Assembly (NCBI GenBank): GCA_030068145.1
Contig: JAPJBO010000804.1
Location: forward strand, 40,832 to 104,831
Length of the DNA stretch: 64,000 bases
Direction of reading: 5' to 3'
Origin: Diplonema papillatum
Lineage: Eukaryota > Euglenozoa > Diplonemea > Diplonemida > Diplonemidae
Shown: one piece after another, positions 52,511-62,379 of the stretch
Numbering within the stretch: position 1 is the stretch's first letter
Layout: every line of letters begins with the position of its first letter
Notes under the pieces: model-generated
Database searches by the model: none
Seen by the model: only the letters and a program-made list of their open reading frames with translations
Told to the model about the DNA's origin: nothing
Program-made: the position numbers and the translations under genes

Positions 52511-53056
52511 CAACAATATACCACTCATTCCACGAAAAAGTGTCACAGTTTTCGGCTTTTTTCGGACTTCTGCCGAAAACTTCCATCTGCAGGTCCGAAA
52601 ATGGTCGGTTTCGAAATTTTGAGGACACGTTTGAATCCGTTGAGGACAGGGCTTTCCGAATATCTGGTCGGATAAAAAATTTGACCGACCCCCCCCATAA
52701 ATGGAGGCCGGGTCTCAAAAAAATGGGGTCTGAAAATCGACTTTTTTTCTCGGCATGCAGGAACAAGTCAGATTTGACTCGCCACAGAGTTCTACGGGGG
52801 TGCTGATACGGTCCCGTGACAGAACTACGCGATTCCTCAGAAATCTGGCGGAAAATCCCAAAATTGTGCCTCCTCCTGGCGGAAACGACGAATAATTTTT
52901 CGAAAAAAAAAAAAAAAACACCCAAAGTGGGATTCGAACCGGCGACCAAAAGAGTCATGGTTGAGTGCACTGACGGCTACGCTACTTGTGCCAAAAATCC
53001 GAAAATATTTTTCTCTTCTTTCCTTGCGAACCTGAGCCAATTCACCTACCCCCCCT
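52511..53056 (-). mobile_element. tRNA-derived SINE-like element (copy 1)
   Basis: On the minus strand the element starts with GGTGAATTGGCTCA. It carries a perfect A box (TAGCGTAGCCG, 52974-52984) and perfect B box (GGTTCGAATCC, 52930-52940), then a T-rich run, a body, and the tail ACACTTTTTCGTGGAATGAG. Acceptor-stem pairing is partly kept but the T and anticodon stems are not, so it is tRNA-derived rather than a working tRNA. The second copy is at 54942-55475. Confidence 0.7.
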
Positions 53057-53059
53057 GAA

Positions 53060-54740
53060 AGCGACTTGAGCTCGATTACACTCGATTACGCATCGATTAC
53101 AATCGATCAGCTTTTGGTGAATTGGGGGTGTACTGTAACAATTGATTAAACACACAGCACTCAGCCAATCCTGATTAGCCGATGCAACGTGTCTATTATC
53201 GAGCCTTCTTCTGGGGCTAAAGATGCTGATAGCACGATCATCGAATATCGAACAAAAAGAAGCATATTCGTCTGAAAAAAGGATGTAGCCAGGCAGTGCA
53301 GCAGGGGACGAGGAAGTTCGGACTGACTTGTGGAAGCAGGTTGTCGAGTGCACAGGGGCTCGGGTACCCGTTTTCCCGTATTAGCAACCTTTGCAATTTA
53401 GCGCAGCTAATACTCGAGCCTTTTGGCATTCCCTGCGGGGCAGTTCCAGGCGATAGGGCAAGCGCTTGGCAGACACCCTGTCCTCGAAGATGTCAAGTTT
53501 CTGTTTGTGGGTTCGATCTCCCTGGCGACAACAAGGCGGTTGAAAACGGAGGCTAATCTCACCTTTAGGCACTGCAATGTCACGCATGCCATTGTCAGAC
53601 GCTACCGTCTGGCATTGCGCAATTCGTGCCATAGTCGTTGGGGGTATTGGCAAGGGGGTTCAGTGGACACTCATCTGTTGGCTCCTCGTTACTGCCCACG
53701 TAGGTTCCGGGAGGTCTGCTTGGCTGCACGCGGCTTGTGGTGTTGCTTCGTTCTTGAACTTTTTCTTCGGCTTCATGCGGTTCATCGTCCCGGCCTGCCC
53801 CTGGTACACGACTCGTCTCGTCTCCGTAGCTCGTCTATCCTGCTTCACTTCGTGCTTCCATCGAGCCTACTTGCGCTGTCACATTCCGATGGGTAGTGCG
53901 TCTGCGGGAGGAACCTGCCGTTATTGTGGCTGACACACCCTGTCCCTGCGGCCTTCATCGCTGTCTGCTCTCGTGCGCCCACTGTGGGGCATGATTCCGC
54001 CTCGGATCCTCGGTTGTGCTCCTTAGCTGGATCGCTAGCTCGATAAGAAGAGCTGGTGTGTGGGCACAAGCGAATGTGGTTGCGGTTGCGGGCCGGCCGG
54101 CGTGACTGCGAGCAGACAGGCTGCATGCGCGTGGGCCCAATCGCGCCATTCACGCGGTACTCCAAAGGCCTAATCGGGCCGGGCCGGCACATACAGATTG
54201 CGACCGGGGCCAGCGTCGCACCTCGGTCTCGTCCCTTACAGCCGGAGCACGTGGCTCTCCCCAAGCCTCTGGGAAGGTGGCGGAGCTGGGAAGACGCGAG
54301 AGAAAACCAAAGTAGCGGCGGCCGACCTCTGTCTGCAAGCACGTCTCTGGCAGGGCAGTCGGCACCAAACGGAGCACAGTACCTCTTCCAAAGCAGTCGG
54401 CTGAAGCGGAGCACAGTCAATGGGCATTCAGAGAGTGCAAAGCATGTCTCTTGTAGGGCAGTGGGCAGCGGGCTTTGAGGGAAAGGTCAGCGCGGTAGCG
54501 ATGACCAGGAGAACACATACAGATGGGTGGGGAGAGGCCCTGGGACTAAGGCGTGACTACCCCCGTCCCTGTCCCTCCCAGGGCGCCACCCCGAATCTAG
54601 CCTGGCTCCACCACGGTGAAGGCCCACACCTGCGGTTTCCGTCCCTCGTATGCTTGTGCTTGGCACTTCTTGGGCCAGACAGTGGTCAACATGGTCGCTC
54701 ATGGGCCAGCCAGGGGTCCACCAGTGGTCGAACCCAAAAT
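53060..54740. other. No supported gene
   Basis: 53060-53105 has GATTACACTCGATTACG words as at 54790-54950. ORFs at 53423-53933 (plus, two frames) include one hydrophobic stretch but no domain; ORFs in 53845-54480 overlap on both strands. Nothing is supported. Confidence 0.4.
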
Positions 54741-54741
54741 A

Positions 54742-54940
54742 CTAGTGTCAATTTCGATCACACTCTACAACGCTCGACTACACTCTACTACACTCTACTA
54801 CACTCGATTACACTCTACTACACTCGATTACACTATATTACACTTCACGTGCGAAGAGATAACCGCGCCGTCGGCGATGCAGATTATCGCCACAGATTCT
54901 TTGCATTCTAACCCAAAATATTACACTCGATTACGCTCGA
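54742..54940. repeat. TACACTC/GATTACACTC short tandem repeat
   Basis: Irregular units of CTACTACACT and CGATTACACT fill 54755-54845; single words continue to 54940, directly before the SINE-like element. The same words precede copy 1 on its own strand. Confidence 0.8.
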
Positions 54941-54941
54941 T

Positions 54942-55475
54942 CAGGGGGTGGGTGAATTGGCTCATTCGAACCACGAAAATGGTCGCTGGTTTGATTCCTC
55001 GCGGCGTCGAGCGTTTTGGAGCTGGTAGTGCGTGTTCTGCTTACAGTGGTGGTGTAGCGGGAGTCAAACCGCAGACTTCCTGACGGGTCACGCGAACCTC
55101 CGGAAGGATGGTTCAAATACAGAAAATGAAATCGCCCGCGTTTTTTTCGCCCGTGGTCTAACGGGTAGCACGCCCACTTGTGGTTCTGGGGGTACTTGGT
55201 TCGATTCCTCCGAAGAGTGTTTTTTTTGAGGACCGAAAATCGGCCCAATAACGTCTAAAGTGCCATCTGGGGGTCAGATTTTTGGCTATATCGAGTTCCA
55301 AAAAGGTGCCGATACTTGCCGTGGATAGCTCTTTCAATCCCAAAAAGAATTTCCGAATTTTGCTCAAAATTTGACCTTAACATGGCGGAAGTGAGGAAGC
55401 AAAATCTGTGACACGTTTTCGTGGAATGAGTGATACGTTGTAGTAGGAACCTCTCGGCGGCAGAAGCCATGTGCG
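54942..55475 (+). mobile_element. tRNA-derived SINE-like element (copy 2)
   Basis: Starts GGTGGGTGAATTGGCTCA. It holds a perfect A box TGGTCTAACGG (55154-55164) and perfect B box GGTTCGATTCC (55198-55208), then TTTTTTTT, a body, and the tail ACACGTTTTCGTGGAATGAG. The head resembles a tRNA with TCTAACGGGTAGCA in the D arm. Extra sequence (about 54960-55140) separates the 5' end motif from the tRNA part. Confidence 0.7.
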
Positions 55476-55700
55476 TCGGAATAGCATAAGGGGTTCGGAG
55501 CTCTTTCACAGGAGTTCCACAGCCGCTGTGGAGTTCCACCACTGCTGTTCTGATGCAAAAGGAAAAGCAAAAGTGCTGAGCAACCCCTCGGCCAAAATTT
55601 AGGCCTCAGGGGTGCCCCAGGGTAAATGACAACGAATTATACTGATACCTGGTATTAACAAAGTGCTCATGCTACTTCGTTACTTCCTCAGGACACGGGA

Positions 55701-55987
55701 GATGGGGGGTGTTGGGAAAATGCAGCTGATCCTCCTCGCGGTTTTTGCCGCAACGCTCGTGGCGCCGGCGGCAGCGGACGTGGGAGGTGCACCAGATGCA
55801 CGAGAACGAAACGACGGTGTGCGCCGGAGCCTGCATCGTCAAGTGCGTCGCCGGTGCCAGAACAGCAGCGCGCCCGACCAGCCGTGCTGGATCCCAGCGG
55901 CTGCGGCGACGTGTCGGTCTCCTGCCCTGGCGACGGCCGCTGCTTTTTCAACTGCCCCCTGCTCATGCCGCACCTTTTCGAGTGCAT
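55701..55987 (+). pseudogene. Broken 5' copy of family gene D
   Basis: Starts MGGVGKMQ with the same signal peptide end (AATLVAPAAADV) as gene D. A 2-base deletion then shifts the frame, and two further deletions remove parts of cysteine module 1. Similarity stops at about 55987, where an R1 repeat begins. Upstream sequence (55434-55490) also matches 56075-56130, so this is a degraded tandem duplicate. Confidence 0.88.
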
Positions 55988-56085
55988 GTAGTTGCAATGT
56001 TTCTCCCCTTTAGCCTCTCTTCCGTTGTATACTATGTGAAGCACAAGCTACTGAGTAATTACCACAACAATATACGTAGTCGTAG
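55988..56085. repeat. R1 dispersed repeat copy
   Basis: GTAGTTGCAATGTTTCTCCC to CACAACAATATACG; matches 52430-52520. It sits at the break point of the truncated D copy. Confidence 0.75.
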
Positions 56086-56311
56086 GTAACCTTCCGGCGG
56101 CAGAAACCATGTGCGTCAGAATAGCATAATGAATGCTCACGCTACTTCGTTACTTCGGAGGAACGGATTCATCCCTTCCTTCAGCACCAAAAGTCCAGGA
56201 ATACCGGTATTCCCAGCAATAGAGAGCAAAAGACGCATAAAAGGAGAGAATAGCCGTAAAAGGAACAAAAAGAAAGTTTACCACGATTACCACTTCTTCA
56301 GGACACGGGAG

Positions 56312-59089
56312 ATGGGGGGTGTTCGGAAAATGCAGCGGATCCTTTTCGCCGCAACGCTCGTGGCGCCGGCGGCAGCGGACGTGCTGGAGGTGCACCAGAT
56401 GCACGAGAACGAAACGACGGTTTGCACCGGAGCCTGCATCGTCAAGTGCGAGGGCGCCGCCGCGTGCCAGAACAGCACCGTCGTCTGCGCGCCCGACCAG
56501 CCGTGCTGGATCCTGTGCACCAGCGGCTGCGGCGACATGTCGGTCTCCTGCCCGGGCGACGGCCGCTGCTTTTTCAACTGCCCCCTCGTCTGCCCCCTAC
56601 TCATGCCCGACCTTTTCGAGTGCACCGGCAGCGGTTGCGACGATGCCGTCCGCCAGCCGACGATACCCTCGGCGAGATGCGAGTTCGACGACTTGGATCT
56701 CGCCGCGAACGCAGCGGCGGTCGACCCGTCGAAATCGGCCGACGCCTGTAAGCCTGGCGAGTATCTACGGCCGAAAGAGTTCTGCGCGATGGCGAACGGG
56801 CTTGGGTCCCCGTGCGAATCCGCGTTTTGCACGGAGGATGGCGCGTGGGCAGTCAAAACCATCGAGTGCCCGGCCTGCCTGTGGGAGTCCTCCGGCGCGT
56901 TTCCGGCGCCGTTCGTGCAGCTGGCGACGGGCGAGGTCTGCGATCCGACGGCGGGAGCGTGCCCGGATCCCGTCCGCTGCTCTTCGGACGCCACCCTCTG
57001 CGTCGGCACCGCCGGCGACGTGTGCGTTGAGTCTCCCCCCGCGTCCGCCGCTCCAAAGACGTGTGCACCCCCCCCTTTCACTTTCACGCCGGTCACGCCC
57101 GAGCCGGCGGCGCCGCCGCCGGAAGAAAGCGTGGCTCCCGCGCCCCAGGTCCCATCGGACGCGCCCCCTCGCGCGCCTCTTCCGCCCGGCAACGCAACGG
57201 GTGCACCCGCGGCAGGCGAGGAGTCGGATGCGCCGCTTACCTCAGACAACGCAACGGATGCACCCGCGGCAGGCGGGGAGTCGGATGCGCCGTTTCCCTC
57301 AGACAACGCAACGGTAGCCGCTGAAGAGCTGCCGACGATAGACGTTGGGGTGGTAGAGGGGGCGGTGGCGGTGGCTGGCGTGGCGCTGAGCCCCGGCGCA
57401 GCGAAGCTGATGATCGTCAGCCACCTCGACTGCAGCCTCGACGACGTCGACTTCGCGGCCGCCGAGCCGCTGCCGTGGACGATCCACCCGCTCGGCGTGC
57501 CCATCGGGACCACGCCGCACCGCTTCTACCTGGGCGCCGTCGTCTTCGACTGCCTGCTGCTGGCCGTCGTCCCGATCCTGCAGCTGCTCCTATCCGCGGG
57601 GCTCCACAAGCTCCACCCCGCCGGGTTCCCGACGAAGGCCGCGGCGCGCGCGGCGGTGCGGTACCCGTCGGTGGGGTTCGTCCCGTTTCTCTTCCTGTAC
57701 CCGGGCATCAGCATGTCGTCGGCGAACATCGTGTTCCGCCCCGGCGACGGGACGCCGGAGACCGCGATCTTCGGCTGCCTCTGCTTCGCGGCGTGCGCGG
57801 CGCTGCCATTGGTGGTCTACCGCTACGTCCTCCGCCCCCGGGTGTTCTATGCGGAGTGCATCGAGAGCGTCGACGATGACGCAGACGCTGACGCAGACAG
57901 GGGGCAGCCGCCGCCGCCGGCCCCGAAGGTTGTGAACAAGCCGCAGGGGAAGTTCCTCGAGGAGATCGTCGAGCGGGATCCGGGAAACCGGCAGAGCCTC
58001 GCGCCGAAGATGAGCGCTTCGGACTTCCTCCTGACGTTCAGAGGCGTCGACGAGCTTCCGCCGGACGAGACGTTCGTCCTCAGCGACAATCCGGCCGTGA
58101 AGAACGGATCGAACGACAGCGCCTCCCCCGCTGGGAAGTCCACGTGGAGAGCGGCAATCTGCAACGGAATCCTCCGGTTTTTGCAAGGTTCCACCGAGTG
58201 GGTGACCGTGCGTGACCAGGCGGACACTCGGTTCGTCGAGAAGTACGGCGTGGTTTTCGAAGGCTACCGGGACACGATGCAGAACTTCGTGTTCGCGGAG
58301 ATGGCGTCGTCGCTGTTCATCGGGACCCTGTCCGCCTTCCACCCCCGCACCCTCGCGCAGTGCCACATCCGGAACTCGTCGGTCGTGATCTCCCTCGCGG
58401 TGTTCCAAGTCGCCGTCACGTACTGGCGGCCGTACGCGACCGCGTTCGACAACACCGCCGCCATCTTCTTCTCGACGGCGGCCACCTTCGCGGTGGGGTT
58501 CATGGCCGTCGGCATCCGGCTGCCGTTCAGCCACTCCGATACCGCGCAGACGCTGCTCGATTTTTCGACCGGATTGATGGTGATTTCGGCCCTCCCGCTC
58601 TGCGTGAAAGCGCTCGTCGACCTGGTGTTCCTCGCTTTTGACCTGAGGAAGCGATTCTCCGCCTTCATCGCCGGAGAGAGCAGCGGAACCGTCGAGGACA
58701 TCACCCCGCCCCCCCTGTGCGCCGAGCTGGAGCCTTTCGTCGAGCCGGCGTCGCTGTACCACGAGGAACCCGCGTGGGAAGTGTCCGGCAACAGCGCCCG
58801 GAACAGCCGCCGGCCCTCGCGGTCGGACGCCCGCGCCTTCTCCCCCCTGACCCCGACCAGCGGTGGCTTCTCGAGCCCTTCCCCTGTGAGCATCTTCAGC
58901 TTCCCGCCTTCCCCTTCCGTGCGTGCGTTGCACGCCCCCTCTCGCAGGCCGTCGGTGTCCAACCCGCTGCGCAAAAACAGGTCAAAACCGGCCCGCCGGT
59001 GTTCGGTGCTTCTCGTGCCGGAGGCGGAGCCGCTCGCCCCAGCGGCTGTGGACAGGCTTTCCCCCACCGCGGTGAACCCTACCGTCTAA
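56312..59089 (+). CDS. Family gene D: short-stalk multi-pass surface protein, 925 aa
   Basis: I chose ATG 56312, which begins MGGVRKMQRILFAATLVAP, a good signal peptide; ATG 56330 is also possible. The frame is open upstream to 56111, but with no signal peptide start. Cysteine module 1 (about 25-115, with DQPCWILC and SCPGDGRCFFNCP) and module 2 (about 130-245, with FCAMANGLGSPCESAFC and CPACLWESSGAFP) are both present. The stalk is only ~80 residues (about 251-333), with a twofold SDNATDAPAAGGES repeat that includes N-glycosylation sequons. The membrane domain begins near residue 405 (YLGAVVFDCLLLAVVPILQL) and has about seven hydrophobic segments; CHIRN in it corresponds to CHVRN of A-C. The tail contains SNPLRKN, like SNPLRR in B and C. 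It is GC-richer than A-C and the most diverged member. Function unknown. Confidence 0.9.
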   Translation: MGGVRKMQRILFAATLVAPAAADVLEVHQMHENETTVCTGACIVKCEGAAACQNSTVVCAPDQPCWILCTSGCGDMSVSCPGDGRCFFNCPLVCPLLMPDLFECTGSGCDDAVRQPTIPSARCEFDDLDLAANAAAVDPSKSADACKPGEYLRPKEFCAMANGLGSPCESAFCTEDGAWAVKTIECPACLWESSGAFPAPFVQLATGEVCDPTAGACPDPVRCSSDATLCVGTAGDVCVESPPASAAPKTCAPPPFTFTPVTPEPAAPPPEESVAPAPQVPSDAPPRAPLPPGNATGAPAAGEESDAPLTSDNATDAPAAGGESDAPFPSDNATVAAEELPTIDVGVVEGAVAVAGVALSPGAAKLMIVSHLDCSLDDVDFAAAEPLPWTIHPLGVPIGTTPHRFYLGAVVFDCLLLAVVPILQLLLSAGLHKLHPAGFPTKAAARAAVRYPSVGFVPFLFLYPGISMSSANIVFRPGDGTPETAIFGCLCFAACAALPLVVYRYVLRPRVFYAECIESVDDDADADADRGQPPPPAPKVVNKPQGKFLEEIVERDPGNRQSLAPKMSASDFLLTFRGVDELPPDETFVLSDNPAVKNGSNDSASPAGKSTWRAAICNGILRFLQGSTEWVTVRDQADTRFVEKYGVVFEGYRDTMQNFVFAEMASSLFIGTLSAFHPRTLAQCHIRNSSVVISLAVFQVAVTYWRPYATAFDNTAAIFFSTAATFAVGFMAVGIRLPFSHSDTAQTLLDFSTGLMVISALPLCVKALVDLVFLAFDLRKRFSAFIAGESSGTVEDITPPPLCAELEPFVEPASLYHEEPAWEVSGNSARNSRRPSRSDARAFSPLTPTSGGFSSPSPVSIFSFPPSPSVRALHAPSRRPSVSNPLRKNRSKPARRCSVLLVPEAEPLAPAAVDRLSPTAVNPTV

Positions 59090-59282
59090 CGCTCTGGCAG
59101 TGTGGCCAACACGCCGGGCCTCGTTTCGCAAAAAGCCTCGTCGAACGGCAGCCCGACGAAGTAAAAACGGTGCATGTTTTGAAGAAATGTTTACGTTTAC
59201 TCATTTTGGAGTGGACGCGTGTACCAAGCGTTTACTACGATCCCTGCCCTTCGTGGGCCAGCACTAGTCGCGAGTGTCCGAC

Positions 59283-59405
59283 GGTGAAAGCTGATGGCAG
59301 CCCAGCAGCTGTAGACAGGCTTTCCCCCAGCGCGGTAAACTCGACCGTCTAGCGCCCTGGCAGTGTGGCCAGCACGTCTGGCCTCGTTTTGCACAGGCCG
59401 TCGGC
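59283..59405 (+). pseudogene. 3'-end fragment of family gene D (copy 1)
   Basis: Repeats the last codons of gene D (AAVDRLSPSAVN then STV and a stop) and the first ~60 bases after it (CTGGCAGTGTGGCCAGCACG). Confidence 0.85.
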
Positions 59406-59439
59406 TTTTACCGTCGGTGACCAGTGGTGGCCCACCTAG

Positions 59440-59530
59440 GGCAGTGATTGTAGTAAACGTTTGTCAAACGTTTACTCCAAAATGAGATGATTGTAGTAGA
59501 CGTTTGTCAAACGTTTACTCAAAAATGAGA
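59440..59530. repeat. Palindromic tandem pair AAACGTTTGTCAAACGTTT
   Basis: The palindrome followed by ACTC(C/A)AAAATGAGAT occurs twice, 46 bases apart (about 59456 and 59502). A related single word is at about 59187-59205. Confidence 0.75.
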
Positions 59531-59687
59531 TAACGAGCTCCCGTTTGTCGAGGCTTTTGCTGGTGTCTACTTTGCCTTATCCTGCCTTTCCAGTTTTCTC
59601 CAGCTTCTGAACAGAAGCCTTAAATACCAGCTTCCCAGTTTTTCTTACCCGGGGAAACCCCTTTTACCGCTTACCCCAAGATAGGCC

Positions 59688-59880
59688 ATCGGTGGCCAAC
59701 TCGTTACGCAAAAACAAGTCGAAACCGGCTTGCCGGTGTTCGGTCCTTCTCGTGCCAGAGGTGGAACCGCCCGGCCCAGCGGCTGCGGACAGGTTCGCGG
59801 TGAACTCCACCGTCTAACGCTCTGGCAGTGTGGCCAGCACGTGCGGCCTCGTTTTGACACTTTTGCACAGGCCGTCGGCT
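59688..59880 (+). pseudogene. 3'-end fragment of family gene D (copy 2)
   Basis: Covers the last ~40 codons of D, from the LRKNKSK-type word to a stop, plus the following CTGGCAGTGTGGCCAGCACG block; a small deletion removes part of the 'RLSPTAV' end. No upstream coding sequence is present. Confidence 0.85.
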
Positions 59881-59889
59881 TTCGAGGTC

Positions 59890-61605
59890 AGCGCTGGCCT
59901 CGTTTGTTGCACTCCAGCCGCCCACCCGTTGCGCGAAAAACTTACTCTCTAAAAGGTTAGCGAACCAGCACCGAAGAGAAACGGCCAAAGAGCTGATCTT
60001 TTTTAGTACTAACAATCTTGCGGGTTGCCCTTCAATGTATTGTGCAGGCTAAAAGACGTAGACAGCGTGTTTTGGTGGTGGTGGTTGGTCAGAATTCCTT
60101 ACCTGAATATACACAGGGTAAATACAAGTGGGAAAAACGATCAACCGGCACGCACAAACAAACAAGCAAACAGCACAGAAGCATTCCGAACGTACAGCAG
60201 TGTGCAAATGACAGAAACAGTCGCTCTAAAAGGCAGGGCTTACCCGGGCCGACAATGATCACTGCAACCAACCGTTTTCGCCCGCCCTTCGATGCTCCGC
60301 CCCGCCTCAACGGTCAACTGGAGACTCGAAAGAATCGGCATATTTGTATCAGACTAGAAAGCCCCCCCAAGCCTCAAACGGGTCAACAGCAGACAGCGCC
60401 GTTGATTGTGTTAATCGGACTGGGCTCGGCGCCGGCAGGCGTTTACACTTTCAAAGACGGAGGGATCCTCGAAAGAGATGCCTACGTTTTTTTTCAAATG
60501 TGTTACTCGAAAAGGTCGGGAGGAAAGACTGAACCAACCAAAGAGTACACAAGAGTTATCCAGTACCAAAAAGACAGACCGTCTCCTACTACGGCACTGT
60601 GCCGAGGGGGGCCTAGCATACGCAATATATAGATCATGGCCGAAACCACCAACGATCAACAAACGAAGGTACACACCGATACTCTACCCCGTATAATCAC
60701 CACACTACTGAACACGCGTTCTGAGGGTGTCCCTATTGCCAAAAGGTACCCGGAGACTCCATAGCCCCAAGGAACCACAAGTTGTGCTACCCACCGATGA
60801 GCTCCAGTTGGGATGCCTTCACAAGCGAAACCCGAGACGAAGAACGAGGTGCGCACAACACCGCGATTTCAAAAGCAGAATTTCGTCCTTCATGGTTCCA
60901 TTCCATGTATGCACAGTCTTGCACTCCCGTCTCTCTTTTATCCATTTTGTAGTTTTGTTTTGTTGACGCTTTGTGGCTCCTCTGCGTTGCTTAGTGAGCT
61001 CGTCAAACGCACTTCCCAAAAGGAGGTAGTAGATACAGGCTCACTGTTTCGCCACTTCCAGTTCTCCTACATTTGCCACTGACACAGACGAAGATTCGGA
61101 AGCTTTAGAACACTCCTCGTGAGAGTCAGTTCAAGCTACAGCCGTCCCAAGCGTCGAAAAGTTGTGTATGCCGCCTGACCCCTTCCCACACAACCCATCG
61201 TAGCATTTCTGCTTTTCATCACAAATGTGTATTGCCACATGCAAAAAATCTACCAAGTCAAGTCAAGCAACGTTATTTTTGAAGTGCGTGCAGCAACAAA
61301 AAACGCCCCGAAGAAGAAGATCAACGGTACTGAACAGCAAATTCCGGGTGGAATAGAGTTGCAGCAATGTCTTGTCTCATTTTTTTCTACCAAATTGATG
61401 GTCACAGCAAGCAAGACTTTCAAGTGTTCGTCCGGCACATTTCTTTTAAGAGATGCATGAACCAACAATAAATATCACCGCTGTACCACAGCAGCTGCAC
61501 AGAAATAGCTCGAGTGGAAAGGCTAGTGGCTGCACTATCCTGTCCACCTAGCATGAGAACAATTATCAACCAGCTGCCAAATCAGAAACAAAGAAAAACT
61601 GGAGG
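59890..61605. other. No supported gene
   Basis: A 204-codon open frame (60018-60632, starting TTG) has no domain and runs through a terminal-motif copy (about 60310) and a block shared with 720-780 (about 60637). I do not call it. Remaining ORFs are short. Confidence 0.4.
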
Positions 61606-61607
61606 GG

Positions 61608-61870
61608 CTGCCATGCGCTTGTTTCGACGGCGGTTAGAAGGGAAGAAAACAATACAGGCTGTACGTCAGCTGTGGATTCTCTCTTTTTGTTGTTGAAAGC
61701 TTACGCTCGCCACTAAACCCAGATTTGCCTGTGTTTCGTGTGGACTAAATCACATTTCTTCCTCCTTTGAGTTTGAGATTTCGCAACTGGCAGCCTCCGC
61801 AAGTATTTCCGACTTCTTCCTCCTTTGAGTTTGAGATTTCGCAACTGGCAGCCTCCGCAAGTATTTTCGA
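61608..61870. repeat. R1 repeat plus a duplicated intron-type repeat
   Basis: 61615-61745 matches 14225-14345. Then the inverse of the formin-intron repeat (TTTCGCAACTGGCAGCCTCC) occurs twice, at about 61780 and 61838, as a direct duplication of ~58 bp. Confidence 0.7.
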
Positions 61871-62080
61871 CAAGTCTCGCAAGCGAACTATACCTCTAAA
61901 TCAGGTGCTTATACAAAAATAAACGCTACAAAGAACAAACCAACCAGCTCTTGCGGACCTCGGCCATCAATGCTACACGGTGCGGCGCCGCGCTCTGTGT
62001 GCTCTGTGTGGAGTTTTGTTGGCAGATTGCCACTAAGACGATCGGTTGTAATGAGTGACGTAGGAAACCGAACATCAGAC

Positions 62081-62379
62081 CAGGGCTTACGCTCCACGTG
62101 CGGAACGTGTAGATTTCCACACGTTAATTCTTTTTTGATTTTGTTCCCCCACGTGTGGATCCACAGGTACCACATGTGGTTTTTGATTTATTGGTCCACA
62201 TGTAGGGGGGTCTAGGCCCACTAGCGGTCGAGGCCGCACATGTCGCCAAGTGCAGTAGCGACGCTATTTTCTTTTGCCGTCGCACATGAGGGGAAAGGTT
62301 TTTTTCCCCTCGAATCTTAAGCGCCCACACGTGGACCACACGTATTTTCTCTGAGACCGAAAACGGAGCGTAAGCCCTG
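62081..62379. mobile_element. hAT-type MITE with perfect 8-bp target duplication
   Basis: CAGGGCTTACGCTCC at the left is the exact reverse complement of GGAGCGTAAGCCCTG at the right. CATCAGAC stands immediately outside both ends. 15-bp inverted ends beginning CAGGG with an 8-bp duplication are typical of the hAT superfamily. The 299-bp interior is full of CCACACGTG / CACGTGTGG words and encodes nothing. Confidence 0.93.

Noticed and set aside
57590-58933. 447-codon minus-strand ORF opposite gene D
   Set aside because: Arg/Glu/Gly-rich composition typical of the complement of GC-rich code; the plus strand carries the conserved family protein.
60018-60632. 204-codon plus-strand ORF
   Set aside because: Starts with TTG, runs through dispersed repeat motifs and shows no domain or conserved partner.
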